DNA of 64,000 nt from Artemia franciscana. Taxonomy: Eukaryota > Arthropoda > Branchiopoda > Anostraca > Artemiidae. The translations under genes were made by a program, and so were the position numbers. The DNA is taken from assembly GCF_032884065.1 (NCBI RefSeq), contig NC_088879.1, positions 23,298,038-23,362,037 on the forward strand, read 5' to 3'. Under the pieces are notes generated by a model. It worked only from the letters and a program-made list of their open reading frames with translations, was not told the DNA's origin and searched no databases. Positions 9,416 through 20,697 of the stretch are shown here, piece after piece; position 1 is the stretch's first letter; every line of letters begins with the position of its first letter.

Positions 9416-10740
9416 GACGAATCAGTGTAATAAAATGATAATTAATAAAAATGAGTCTTTTCAAAAGGTTTTTTTCCAAAATTCTGGAACAATAAGAACA
9501 AATAAAACACAACGAAAGGAGGAAGATGCAATATTACCCATTGTTTTGTCAAGTTTTGGAGACATCCTGCCACACTGCTATCGTGAATAAAGTAAAAGAT
9601 TCTTGACATTTTTCATGGAAAGCTAACAAATTCAAATTGATAGGTGAGGGACAGGAATTATAATTCAGGAGAAAATTTATAATCTACTTGATTTAATATG
9701 TAATATGGTTACAAATCGTAAAGAACTTTTATCATTTTATAATCATCTATACAGCTTTTTAATTACATTAAAATTCCCGAAAAGTATTAATACCGATATG
9801 CTAATCCTAGAAAGAACAATGGAACATAGGTGTAGTCTCTAACATTTGAAAGAAGAAGAGTAAAAATCTTAAATGAATTTTGGAAAATACTAGCACACCT
9901 ACCACTCCTAGTAGTACAAACAATGACTTGATAACACCAGTGGTAGTGAGAAAAAAGCGAAGACGTATTAGTATCAACTTATCACTATAGTTACCATCCG
10001 CTAGTATGCAAAAGGGTAGTGGACACTTCACTACGAGTTTGCGTTCAAAATGGTTAAGGTTTTGAAACGTGTTTATGAAAATACTAGTGAAGTGGGAAGT
10101 CTTAGTTCCCCCACCACACTCTTTTAAGTCGCTGGACTTCAAAAAGGGCTAGCGAGAGAATATTTACAAAATGAACCAAGTTACACCCTAAATCGAAATT
10201 ATAGGGTCTACGGTAATCATTATCAAAAACCAAAGCCTTTTCCTGACCCCATATAAGGCAAGCAGATCTTCTATCGCTAAGTGTGATTCAAAGTCGTTAC
10301 AATTCACCCTACAAATATATTCTACTTGCAATCAGTGTCTTTAGTTGCTGTCTATATGCTATTCCATTGTGGACAAACAGAGGTGTTGAAGTTGTTAAAG
10401 CTATAGGAACTATTCTTGACCAAAATTATTATAGAAAAAATCAAATGGATCGACGTAGTAAATTTGTTAATCCACAAGAAGGCATTCTTGACATATAAAA
10501 CAATACTCTATTATAGTCAAAGTCGTCAAAACGTTGCATTGGTAGAATGATTTATAAGAAATATTTGATATTTAATTTCAAGATTTTGTACATTGAAAAA
10601 TACTGCTGCTTTTATTTTAGAATTAGATTAAATCACGCAAATTTATGAACAGCATCCCCTTCAATTTCTGTCCAACATTAACTGTCCGATGTCAAACACT
10701 TTTTTTCAAAAAATACTTCATTGAAAAGGTTCTGAAGAAG
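9416..10740 (+). other. Unassigned interior of the Polinton relic
   Basis: No motif I can name. A proline/threonine-rich coding-looking piece followed by Lys/Arg residues (TPTTPSSTNNDLITPVVV) occurs near 9895-9950. Another piece near 10130-10245 reads LAREYLQNEPSYTLNRNYR and is rich in aromatic residues. The integrase catalytic core expected here is not recognisable. Confidence 0.3.
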
Positions 10741-10749
10741 AAGAAGAAA

Positions 10750-10960
10750 AAAAAATCAGTGTTGGTGATACAGTTATATTTAATAGAACTGACAACATTT
10801 TTGAAAAGAGGAATTACTTATGGTCCAATAGACTTTTTAAAGTGTCAAAAGTCCTAGACACTAAACCTGTAACATAGCGTCTTCGAGACACCAAAGATGA
10901 AGAGATTCTCGGTAGTTTTTATGTCTACAAAATAAAAAAATCTAAAACAATAGTGAAATC
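10750..10960 (+). pseudogene. Integrase C-terminal domain fragment (Polinton-type)
   Basis: The frame reads VGDTVIFNRTDNIFEKRNYL, then WSNRLFKVSKVLDTKPVT, an in-frame TAG, then RLRDTKDEEILGSFY. The pattern of VGD, F.K, W...F.V..V..T.P.TY.L.D..GE.I.G.FY is the SH3-like/chromo-like tail seen at the end of Polinton/Maverick integrases and their transposon-derived relatives. This domain normally binds DNA during strand transfer. Here a stop codon replaces the expected Tyr and the upstream DDE core is lost. Confidence 0.6.
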
Positions 10961-11520
10961 TATCAAATCGAGGAGAAATTAGAGAGTCGTACACAGGGAC
11001 AAGAGACAGTTGCTTGTTCTTTGGCTAGGATATAACACTGATCTTGATTCTTAGGTAGTAGCTGTAAACATATACAAGGCCCATTGATTTCTATGTGACA
11101 TCTATATCCAATGTCTTTGATTCCCTCTACAGCAATTTGAATAAAACAAGTGATTTTGGACAAAACGCTCTCCCACCATCAAGTTCTATGGCGTGTGTAA
11201 AGTCGCTCTTGTCGATTGTATCCTCAAAAGTACATATGAAATCCCGAGAAAAGATTGTGCAAATGACATAAAAGCTAATCAACGTGATTGGCCACTCGTT
11301 ATGGAGGAATGGATAGCGAGTATGAATGTATAATAGCAGGAATGATTTGTGTCGTGCTATCAATCAAAGAATCTCCGCTCTTAAAAATAGTGCCTTTCAA
11401 TTTGACTATTCAGTGGATTAGAGCAAGATCTATATTATATCTCCTGTTGACAATGATAAAGTTATTCTCAACAGTAATAGGAGAGATGTTCATGGTTTTT
11501 AACAAAATATAATCAATGGC

Positions 11521-12105
11521 AGAAGTGTAGGAAGCACACGTGGCATGGATCGTTTCATTTTCACCGACCAACCAAGTAGTTTCTCTTTAGACAGTTGTTT
11601 ATTTCTTTACGCTTCATTTGTTAAAGCATTGAGAGGTAACTATCCCTTCCTATAGTATATCCCTGTAAACACTTCCTGTTGGGAACTCTGCCAGTTAACA
11701 TTAAGAACTGGATTAGGTGATCCTTTAGCAATAACAAAATGTTTGCCCGTGATCACAAGTCATTTTCGACCCATTTTATAACAAGATGTCTAATTGAAAA
11801 ATTGGATTCACTTGAAGTGATGTTGATTGCTATTTTGCTACTCTTGGTCCAAGACAAATGCGTCATGGATTGGACTATTACAAATGCCGTCTATCGATGT
11901 AACGGTACGGTGTTGGCAGTTAGTTCATCATGTTGTTTCGCTCTGCTCTACCCTTGGCTAAAAATACATTGTACCGAATGCCGCATATGTTGTATCCTCT
12001 ACAATACACGATTGGAGCTCTGGCAAATATTTTAAATAAAAGTTTTTCAGAAAATTTCAGGTCCGGTATACGATTCTTTATTAGCAGGTATTTTTCCTCT
12101 CTAGG
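11521..12105. other. No recognised feature
   Basis: There are a few short open frames on both strands around 11740-12120, with no family resemblance that I can support. It could be the distal end of the Polinton relic. Confidence 0.3.
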
Positions 12106-13162
12106 GATTAAATAAAAAAATATTTTTTTTAGGAAAGTAAGCAGTGACATTAAAACTTAAAACGAATAGAAATTACTCCGTATATAAAAGAGGCTGTTCC
12201 CTCCTCAACGCTTTGCTCTTTACGCTAAAGTTTGACTCTTTCTCTCAACTCTACTTTTAAAACAGTAAAAAACTTTAGCGTAAAGAGCGGGGCGTTGAGG
12301 AGGGAACAGCCCCTTTCATATACGGAGTAATTTCTGTTCGTTTTAAGTTTTAATGTCGCTCCTTACTTTCTGTTAAAAAAAAACTAATTTTTTATTTAAT
12401 TTCTTATCGTTTTTGAATTAATGCATGTTTTGACTTTGGCTCTCCGCAAATGAATAATAAAAACGATATTTGAATATTAGTTTAGTTTTTAGCTAAATGG
12501 CTTTATTATAGTTTTGATCGGACAATTTTGAGAAAAAAGGAGTGGGGGAGTAGGCCTAGTTACCCTCCGATTTTTTTGGCTTTTTAAATGGCAACTAGAA
12601 CTTTTAACTTTCTATGAATGTTTTCATTAGTAAAAATATACGTAACATACGAATTAACTTACGTAATGAACTTCTATATTCGTAGGCTTTTATACATATA
12701 TGAGGGGGTTTATCCCCTCTTCAATACCTCACTCTTTATACTAAAGCATAAATTTTTGGCCAAATTCCTTAAGAATGACCCCTGAATCACAAAGACCGTA
12801 GAATAAATAGTTGAAATCAATAAAATTACTTTAGCGTACACAGCGAGGTATTATAAGGAAGTGAACCCCTCATATGCGTAATATTATCTGTTCGTTTATG
12901 TTTTAATGCTACTCCTTACTTTCAGTTGAATAAAATTCTTCATATTAATTTTTTCGTTGATATTTTTAAAAAATGCTAAAAAATCCTGCGGCCTCTTCAT
13001 GGAAGCTTTCTTCCACCATGACAAATTCCTCCATGCAAAGCTCCCCCCGCATAACCCCTTTCCTCAAACCCCCCTCCAAACCAAAAAATCGCCTTGAAAG
13101 TGTCTGTACACTTCCCAATAGCCATTTTTATATTTAAACACTGGTCAAAGTTTGTAACTTTG
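12106..13162 (+). mobile_element. Foldback repeat element, copy A (3' truncated)
   Basis: It begins with a ~295-bp hairpin. The left arm (about 12107-12232) and right arm (about 12271-12400) are near-perfect reverse complements around a ~40-base loop. A ~450-bp single-copy part follows, then a second inverted pair (around 12700-12745 and 12828-12880) built on the same CTTTACACTAAAG-like motif, then a C-rich stretch. Homology with the two longer copies in this window stops near 13162. No coding capacity. The family is non-autonomous and I cannot place it in a named superfamily. Confidence 0.75.
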
Positions 13163-16100
13163 TGTCTTAAGGAAAAGCAGCAGCTCCGAAAATTTCTTAT
13201 TTATGACCCACAAGAACTCCCAGTGGCATCTGAGTTAGTTGGAGCTTGCACTACTTCTGCGGCTTACCAAATGTGCTGAAAGTTGGACAATCTTATGCAT
13301 TGCGTGACGCTCAGCACATCCCACCCCTTTCTATTAATGAGATGCCTGTTGCTGCTCTCCCGTTATATACCGTTATAATGCAATCGAATCAGCGGTTGGT
13401 CTGGAACAATCCGGTGATATGGAGATCAGCCGAGGAAAGTCTGAGCTTCGCACTCTAGTTAACTTCTCAAATAAAGCTGAAAAGATTTTGCTGTTTCCTG
13501 TTAAAAGCTTATTTAAAATGAAACAGCTATTCAGTTGAGGTATTCCAGTTCGAGTATTGTATTTATCTAACGCATTATGGTTGATGTTCCCTTTTGTAAT
13601 TTTTTAGGATTTCTGCTCTCCTACAGTTTTAATCTATCAACAAAAGACAACAAGTTTGCTATCACTTTACAGCCGAGATTCAACTCTATCCTCCCGCCGA
13701 ATCAAATTTTTTAAATCTGGTACTCATGGTTTTTTTTTTCAAATGAAAATGCTTTTGAGTATTGTATGAAAATTGCTGAAAAAGAGCCAATTTCTCTTAT
13801 TTTTATGCAATTTTTAATATTTCTACTAGAAAAAGTCTAAGCAGTATCGAAACCGCGGCTCGGTGATTGGGCAGATCTGGGACCAGTGAATTCAATAATA
13901 TTCAATAATTCTAGAATTTTAGAATTCAATATTCAATATTCAACCTTTTCATTTTGGGAGCAATTTGCTGCTACATACTTGTCGCGAAATCACGTGTTTC
14001 AAACGAACATAAACCTTAAGAACAGGAGATCTGTAATATTATCAAACTGAAGCCCTAAATATAAAAATGATGTTGACGCAAAATATATAGGATTAGGAGG
14101 TATCCTATTCGTTCTCACTAAAATTGTGCTATTGGCAACCGGGTCGGTTCGCCTTTATATCTAAACTCTGGGTAGCAGCTTGCGAATTTCAGGACAATCG
14201 GGATAGCAATGTGCTAATACCCTTCGGTACCATTTGAAAATCAATAAATAAATTGAAACGATAGTTCCTCCATGTTTATGAGGCTGATCAGCCTTCAACA
14301 ATTTCTTGTAAGTTTTTTTATGGTTATATTTTTAGTACTTGGAGGTGGTGATGCATCATTAAAGATAAGTCTCCTCTTTTCTTCTATACATACTATCAAT
14401 TTATGTTTTCCTGGCATAACTCTTTTATCAAGTAATGAACCCACTACTACCCTGTATACACGGGGACACTATCTTGGCACCTACATTTGTAGCAATAGGT
14501 TTTTGCCTAGTAAAATGTTTTTTTGTTTTTTTTACAAGTAGTGATCAGTGATACCATTAGCTGAAGGGCCATGCAACGGAGATCAGCGCCACCAGTAAGG
14601 ACTGTAATAGTTCGATACTGTATTACTTTTACTTATGTTAGATGTATACACTATCATGTTATCTACTTTAATTTATTGATTTGAGCGAGCATCCCCCTTA
14701 AATTAGCATTCGGCATCCCCCTTTTAGAGGCCTAACTTATTGGGTAGCGAAAATTGCTATCTGCTGCCCCAAATTTGATCAAAGAGTCCTGATCCGGCAC
14801 CGAAATATCGACCCTATTTTTACCAAAGGGTAATCTGTTGTGCAGTCAGGAAGAGTTCCAAACCCTCCCTATCTCCTGGATATACGGAGAATTATAATAG
14901 AAAAATAATAGAAAAATAAATAGAAAAACCCTTGTTAAGTATAAAACGGCTATGAATTTGCAAAAACACTTGGTTGAATTTAACAAAGCTTTTCGTCCAT
15001 AAAAATTCAAACATTAAAAATATACTGATTCCTAATGACAACTACAACTTCTAAAGCTGTTTGATCCTATTTGGTTTTGGCTCGTTTTTTTTTTTTTTTT
15101 TACTGATTTTCACCTATGCTTTGCTTTTGTTAATTAGGTGCCAAAACTACCAAAAACCTGTAACTATACATTAAGTTTTCTTTATTAAAATTTCAATCTC
15201 TGGTTTTTCTTCTAATTTTTTAAGATGTATATGATTGTATCAGTTCTCACTAAAACAATCAAATTTCATTTTTACTGTCTTTTGTTATGTAAGCTTTTAA
15301 AGCTGCCCTCTTGTGATGTACAAATTATGTGGGCTCGAAGCACTAAAGAAGATGTATCTTATTTTGTTATTTTTTTCTTTCTTTTTGAGTAATTTGGATC
15401 ACAAATAATTTGAATGAAACCATATATAAAGTCAGTAAATGCTTACTTAAAATGAGAATTTGAAGTTTAAAAATTGGGAGGTTTTGCCAAAACCACAGTC
15501 ACGCACTGAAAAAATAGAACAGTCAAGGACCTTTTTGAGGTGGAGTTTATTATATACCCGAAAGGGTAATTGTTTCTCGTGGTCAATCGCAAAGTTTTTC
15601 CAGTCTTTGCCTTTGGGCTAATCTATAAATTTTTACTTTCCTCGTCCCAAAATAGGAAGGAGAAAAATTGTGTCGGAATAAAATAAAAATGTTTAAATCC
15701 ATAAGACTTCTCAATAACTAATTTTATGGTTTATCCTTTCTGACAAGCCTAAGACTTGAATGTCCTGCGCTTCTAGCATAGACCAATCTTAATTTGTATA
15801 ATTAGTAAGTGCCTACTAGTATATAAAAAATTGTTTAGAAATAACCTATCTATTTGTGTATCTTAATACACATGAGGGAAAAACCAACTAACAAGTCCGC
15901 ATAATTGGAATCTCAATCTCGGGAGCACATGATTGAGCGCCCTGTTAGTGTTTTTTTTTGTTGGTGAAAAATAAATATAAATATATATAAATATATAATA
16001 CATAAATAAATATATATAATATATAAATAAATAGCATATAATATAAAATTTATATATTATATAATTATATATATTATATAAAAATATATAATAAATATAA

Positions 16101-16715
16101 ATTTTGTTTTTGGCTGCATATGGGTAAAATAATTTGACTATAAATGTGATAAATGATTTAATCCCCTGCGTTTTTCGGAGTTTTTGCAAATATCTTAGAA
16201 AAAAAACTTTGTTCTCTAAAATCTCTCCAGAAATTAGATTACATAGTTTTGCTTATTTGTTTTCACGGTTTGGCATGATATCAATGACCAAAATGTGGCA
16301 CTGCCCTAAACACTTAATCATTTTGAAATAACAAAAAGAAAAGTCTTAAAAAATCAAGGCTTTCAGTTGTGAGTAGAGATAAAATGGGTCTGGGAGGGTT
16401 TTTTTATGTTCATGGCACTTTCAGTCCTAGAGGTATGGTAAATTGCCAATACCAAGTTTTTATTTACCATCGTCAATTTTTTAACCTTTACTGTGACGAC
16501 AATAACCACGAACAAATTTTTGAAGTAACGTTTTTGCGTATGTATCGATGTTGTCTTGGCAATTAAGATTTAATGATATAACTGACACAAAGCACGCACT
16601 ATTTCAGGTTGGATTTTTGAGACTCCTTTATACCTACGTCTTAATTTTTATTTTTTGGATGAACATCAGCTCAATATTTTTTGTTTAAGAGTTTTCTATC
16701 CGTGGTCTTAATTAC
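13163..16715. other. Unassigned AT-rich DNA
   Basis: No recognisable gene or element. A ~140-bp stretch of nearly pure A/T occurs at 15970-16105, a T20-like run near 15088, and a short AATATTCAAT-type repetition near 13893-13940. Short open frames (for example 14272-14541) show no family features. Confidence 0.4.
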
Positions 16716-18451
16716 AATTAAATAAAAAAAACGAGTTTTTTTAACTGAAAGTAAGGAGCGACATTAAAACTTAAAACGCACAGAAATTACTTCGTATATG
16801 AAAGAGGCTGCTTCCTCATCAACGCCCCGCTCTTTACGCTAAAGTTTGACTCTTTCTCTCAATTCTTCTTTTTAAAACAGTAAAAAACTTTAGGGTAAAG
16901 AGCGGGGCGTTGATGAGGAAGCAGCCTCTTTCATATACGAAGTAATTTCTGTGCGTTTTAAGTTTTAATGTCGCTCCTTACTTTCAGTTAAAAAAACTCG
17001 TTTTTTTTATTTAATTTCTGAACGTTTTTGAATCAATGCATGTTTTGATTTTGGCTCTCCGCAGAGGAATAATCAAAACGAAATTTGTATATTTTTTTTT
17101 TTTTGGGGGGGGGGGTGCTAAATGGCTTTCTCATAATTTTGATCGAATGATTTTGAGAAAAAAAGAGCGGGGGCGAAGCCTAGTTGCCCTCCGATTTTTT
17201 GGTTAATTAAAAAGGCAACTAGAACTTTTAATTTTTTACGAATCTTTTTATTGGTAAAAGATTTACGTAACTTATAAATTAGCTTACGTAAAGAACTTTT
17301 GTATTCTCATGTTTTTATTACATATATGAGGGGATTCGCCCCATCGTCAGTACCTCGCTCTTTACACTAAAGCTTAAATTTTATCCCAATTCATTAAGAA
17401 TGACCCCTGAATCACAAAAGCCGTAGAATAAATAGTTGAAATTACTAAAAATACTTTAGTGTAAAGAGCTAGGTATCATAAGGAGGTGAGCCCCTTATAT
17501 GGGTAATAATTTCTGTTTGTTTTAAGTTTTATTGCTGTTCCTTACTTCCAGCTGAAAAAGCTTTTTCACATTTATTTTTTAATTTTTTTTTAAATAATGC
17601 TAGTAAATCCTGATCTCCCTTCATGGAAGTTTTCTTCTCCCATGACAAATTCTCGATGGAAACTTCCCCCAGCATATCTCCCTCTTCTCAACCCCTCCCC
17701 CCAACCAAAAAAATCCTCCTGAAAACGCCTGTATACTTCCCAATAACCAATACAATATGTAAGCACAGGTCAAAGTTTGAAACTTGTTGCCCCTCCCACG
17801 GGGACTGTGGGGGAGTAAGTCGTCCCCAAAGACATACTTATAAGGTTTTTCGACTACGCTGAATAAAATGGCTATCTCAGAATTTTGATCCGTTGACTTT
17901 GGGAAAATAATTAGCGTGGGAGGGGGCCTAGGTGCCCTCCAATTTTTTTGGTCACTTAAAAAGGGCACTAGAACTTTTCATTTCCGTTAGAATGAGCCCT
18001 CTTGCAACATTCTAGGACAACTGGGTCGATACGATCACCCCTGGGGAAAAAAAAAAACAAAAAAACAAAAAAACAAAAAAACAAATAAACACGCATCCGT
18101 GATCTGCCTTCTGGCAAAAAAATGCAAAATTCCACATTTTTGTAGATAGGAGCTCGAAACTTCTACAATAGGGTTCTCTGATACGCTGAATCTGATGGTG
18201 TGATTTTCGTTAAGATTCTATGACTTTTAGGGGGTGTTTCCCCCCTATTTTCTAAAATAACGCAAATTTTCTCAGGCTCGTAACTTTTGATGGGTAAGAC
18301 TAAACTTGATGAAACTTATATATTTAAAACCAGCATTAAAATGCGATTCTTTTGATATAGCTATTGGTATCAAAATTCCATTTTTTAGAGTTTTGGTTAC
18401 TATTGAGCCGGGTCGCTCCTTACTACAGTTCGTTACCACGAACTGTTTGAT
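16716..18451 (+). mobile_element. Foldback repeat element, copy B (full length)
   Basis: A ~1.74-kb copy. The first hairpin has arms of ~140 bp (about 16716-16856 and 16879-17016) that extend outward into the flanking A/T tract. A second inverted pair lies near 17322-17372 and 17452-17500. The 3' end carries a small perfect palindrome, CAGTTCGT-TACC-ACGAACTG (about 18427-18446), and the alignable region ends by 18451. A poly-A stretch broken by single C residues lies near 18045-18085. It has no ORF of note. Copy C matches over the whole length. Confidence 0.8.
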
Positions 18452-19280
18452 ACTTAAATTTTGCTTCTAAAGAATTTAACTCTTCAACCTGACTGGTTCT
18501 TCTGGTTTATTTAACGAATTCTCCTTTCTCTTTGCTATTTAGATAGCATACTCATCGCGGGTTTTACCACTATCTAGAAAAACCTGGAAAGTTTTAAAAA
18601 AGGGATAGGGTAGGTGCATCGTACTTGAGGAACAAGATCAAAGAAGTCGCTGTTGCACCTCAAGGTCATATATGAAATTTTTACAGTTCTGAGTTAATTA
18701 CCGAAAACCGATTGGTAAGCTGTTCTCAAAGGGAGGATCAGCATGCTAATGTAGATCAGGAGTATTATAGCGTGATTTAATATACATTGATCTTCTGATC
18801 TTTCTTTTGCATGCAGCCAGGGCCATATCCAGGATTTTGATCGGGTGGGGGAGTTTACGCAAAAAACAAACACATCAAAAATTTGTACATGTATTTTTGT
18901 TACATTTTGACAAGTCGGACTAATATTTCGGGGGCTGGGGTTCAAACCAACTTATCCCTCCCCAGGCCTGTATACAACTTGTGCGAGGAACAAGAAAAAG
19001 GATGTGATGAATTTATAAAATGCAGTCGAGATTTAAATAGATCAAAGTTGCAATTGCGTATCCACACTTTGATTTGAATAATTTTTGAGTAGATGGGACA
19101 TAGTTATTAGGAGGATGTAGACTCCCTAAAAAAATGACGTATAACCCTGCTTCCTTTACTATTCTCAGCAGTATAGAACATATCTAACTTTTATTTGCTC
19201 TACAAATTGTAATTGATGCTAATACCAAATTATCTTTATCAAAAACAAGTATCTATCTTCATTACGCTAGCACCAGTGAT
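18452..19280. other. No recognised feature between foldback copy B and the direct repeats
   Basis: No supported gene. Short open frames near 18694-19077 overlap on opposite strands and show no family signature. Confidence 0.35.
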
Positions 19281-19283
19281 GCT

Positions 19284-19797
19284 TGTATAAACTTCAGAGA
19301 GGGCTCATTTGATTGAAAACTGAAAGTTCTATTTCACTTTATAAGATTCAAAAGAGATTAGAGGGCAATTAGTGCCCTCGCGCCCTTTTCCCTCCTAACA
19401 CATCCGATGAAAATTTTGAGATGGTCATTCTGTTAAAAATAGTTAAAACATCGAAGGGTATGTGTTTTAAGTTTTGCCGTGGGACATATAAGGTTTTTAT
19501 GTAAGGAGAGGTTGTATAAACTTCAAAAGTGGCTCATTTGATTGGAAATTGAAAGTTATACACATACACTGTTTTATTCCAAATACATCCGATCAAAATT
19601 TTAATATTGCCAGTTTTTTTTATGTACTCCAATTATCAGGTAACAAAAACTTCCGGGTCAACTTGCCCCCCCCCCCCCAGAGCCCAGGGGAAGGGCTGTA
19701 ACTTATGCCAGGGGGTCATATAAGTCTTGATGAAAGAGGTGGTAATATAAACTTTGGAAGGGACTCAAATGATACAAACCCTAGTACAACCTAATAT
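19284..19797. repeat. Diverged ~229-bp direct repeats
   Basis: A block with TATAAACTT, then a G-rich spacer and CTCATTTGAT, starts at about 19284, 19512 and 19741, a spacing of 228-229 bp. Each is followed by a Cys-rich/purine-rich stretch and a CATCCGATNAAAATTTT block. The units are diverged and the third is partial. It is probably an old tandem repeat or a dispersed family amplified locally. Confidence 0.55.
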
Positions 19798-20651
19798 CCT
19801 CCCATTTGCAGCACAAATGGGAGGATAGCTCTAAATAGCCTACTGCTTGTGAGTGGTTTCATCTTATGTAAAATTATTTTAGGTTTTTGTTACTAACTTT
19901 TTTCTGTTACGAAGTTTTAGACAACTGAAAACTGAAGTAATAGTCAATAAGGTATTGATGTTTTATTATTTTTTTAGTTGTGCACTAAGTTTTGTGAAAA
20001 CAGAGCCACCACGGTAAGGTTGTGTACAGCCAGCCCAGCCCATCTTCTTGAATTAAACCCGACCCACTAAATATTCTCCCATTTGCAGCACAAATGGGAG
20101 GATAGTTCTAAATACTGCTTGTGAATGGTTATCTCTTCTTCAAAGTATTTTTTTTAATCCATTTTTCGAGTTACTAAGTCTTAGACGATAGAAAACTAAA
20201 CGTAATAATTGCAATCTGGCTTAATGATTTCATTTTTTTTTTTTTTTTTTAGTTTTGCACTAAGATTACCGAAAGTAGGGCACTCACGGGAAGATTGCGC
20301 AAAGCCAGTCCCGTGCAACCCCTATCATTAAACACGACCCCCCTAATGTCCTCCCATTTGCAGCGTAAATGGGAGGATAGCTCTATATACTGTGTACGAA
20401 TAGGTACCTCTTGTGTAAAATAATTTTAGTTTTTAAATTATTTTTTTCTATTAATAAGTTTTAGACAACAGAAAACTAAATGTAATAAAGGCAATAAGGT
20501 TTTGATGTTTTATTATTTTTAATTGTGCACTATTCTTAGTTAGAACAGGGCCACCACGGGAAGGTTGTGCCCAGCCAACTCCCCCCCCCCCCTCCCTCTT
20601 AACATTAAATCTGACGCCCTAATATTGTTCCATTTGCAGCGCAAATGGGAG
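19798..20651. repeat. Tandem ~276-bp repeat with a conserved hairpin
   Basis: Four hairpins at 19798-19824, 20076-20100, 20350-20376 and about 20629-20650 are spaced 275-277 bp apart. In the first the 11-base stem CCTCCCATTTG pairs with CAAATGGGAGG around the loop CAGCA. The intervals between hairpins are homologous, sharing TTTTAGAC.A..GAAAACT, a TTAGTTTTGCAC-like block, and a CACGG.AAG.TTG..C.AGCCA block. The array lies immediately upstream of foldback copy C. Spacing is far too long and interval sequences too alike for a CRISPR array. Confidence 0.8.
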
Positions 20652-20697
20652 CGCAACTTGCTTATTTTTAATTTGACACATTGTTTACTTCAATGCT

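Larger units (their letters stand above)
8240..11512 (+). mobile_element. Decayed Polinton/Maverick-like element
   Basis: Four broken gene remnants in one orientation match the capsid/integrase gene cassette of Polinton-type elements. They are an ATPase-like segment (8506-8893), a small protein with a Gly-rich hydrophobic tail (8902-9232), a second small protein starting KTYKLMPIEIVF (9251-9415), and the C-terminal tail of a retroviral-type integrase (10750-10960). A further stretch near 11180-11330 reads VALVDCILKSTYEIP in an otherwise broken frame and could be a capsid-type remnant; this is weak. No protein-primed DNA polymerase, protease or terminal inverted repeats were found. Borders are approximate. 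The assignment rests on motif recognition and gene order. Confidence 0.5.

Noticed and set aside
16716..18451. Helitron assignment for the foldback family
   Set aside because: There is a 3' hairpin but no TC start, no CTRR after the hairpin, and the large 5' inverted repeat is not a Helitron trait.
19798..20651. CRISPR-like array
   Set aside because: The repeat-to-repeat distance is ~276 bp, the 'spacers' are homologous to one another, and the genome is eukaryotic.
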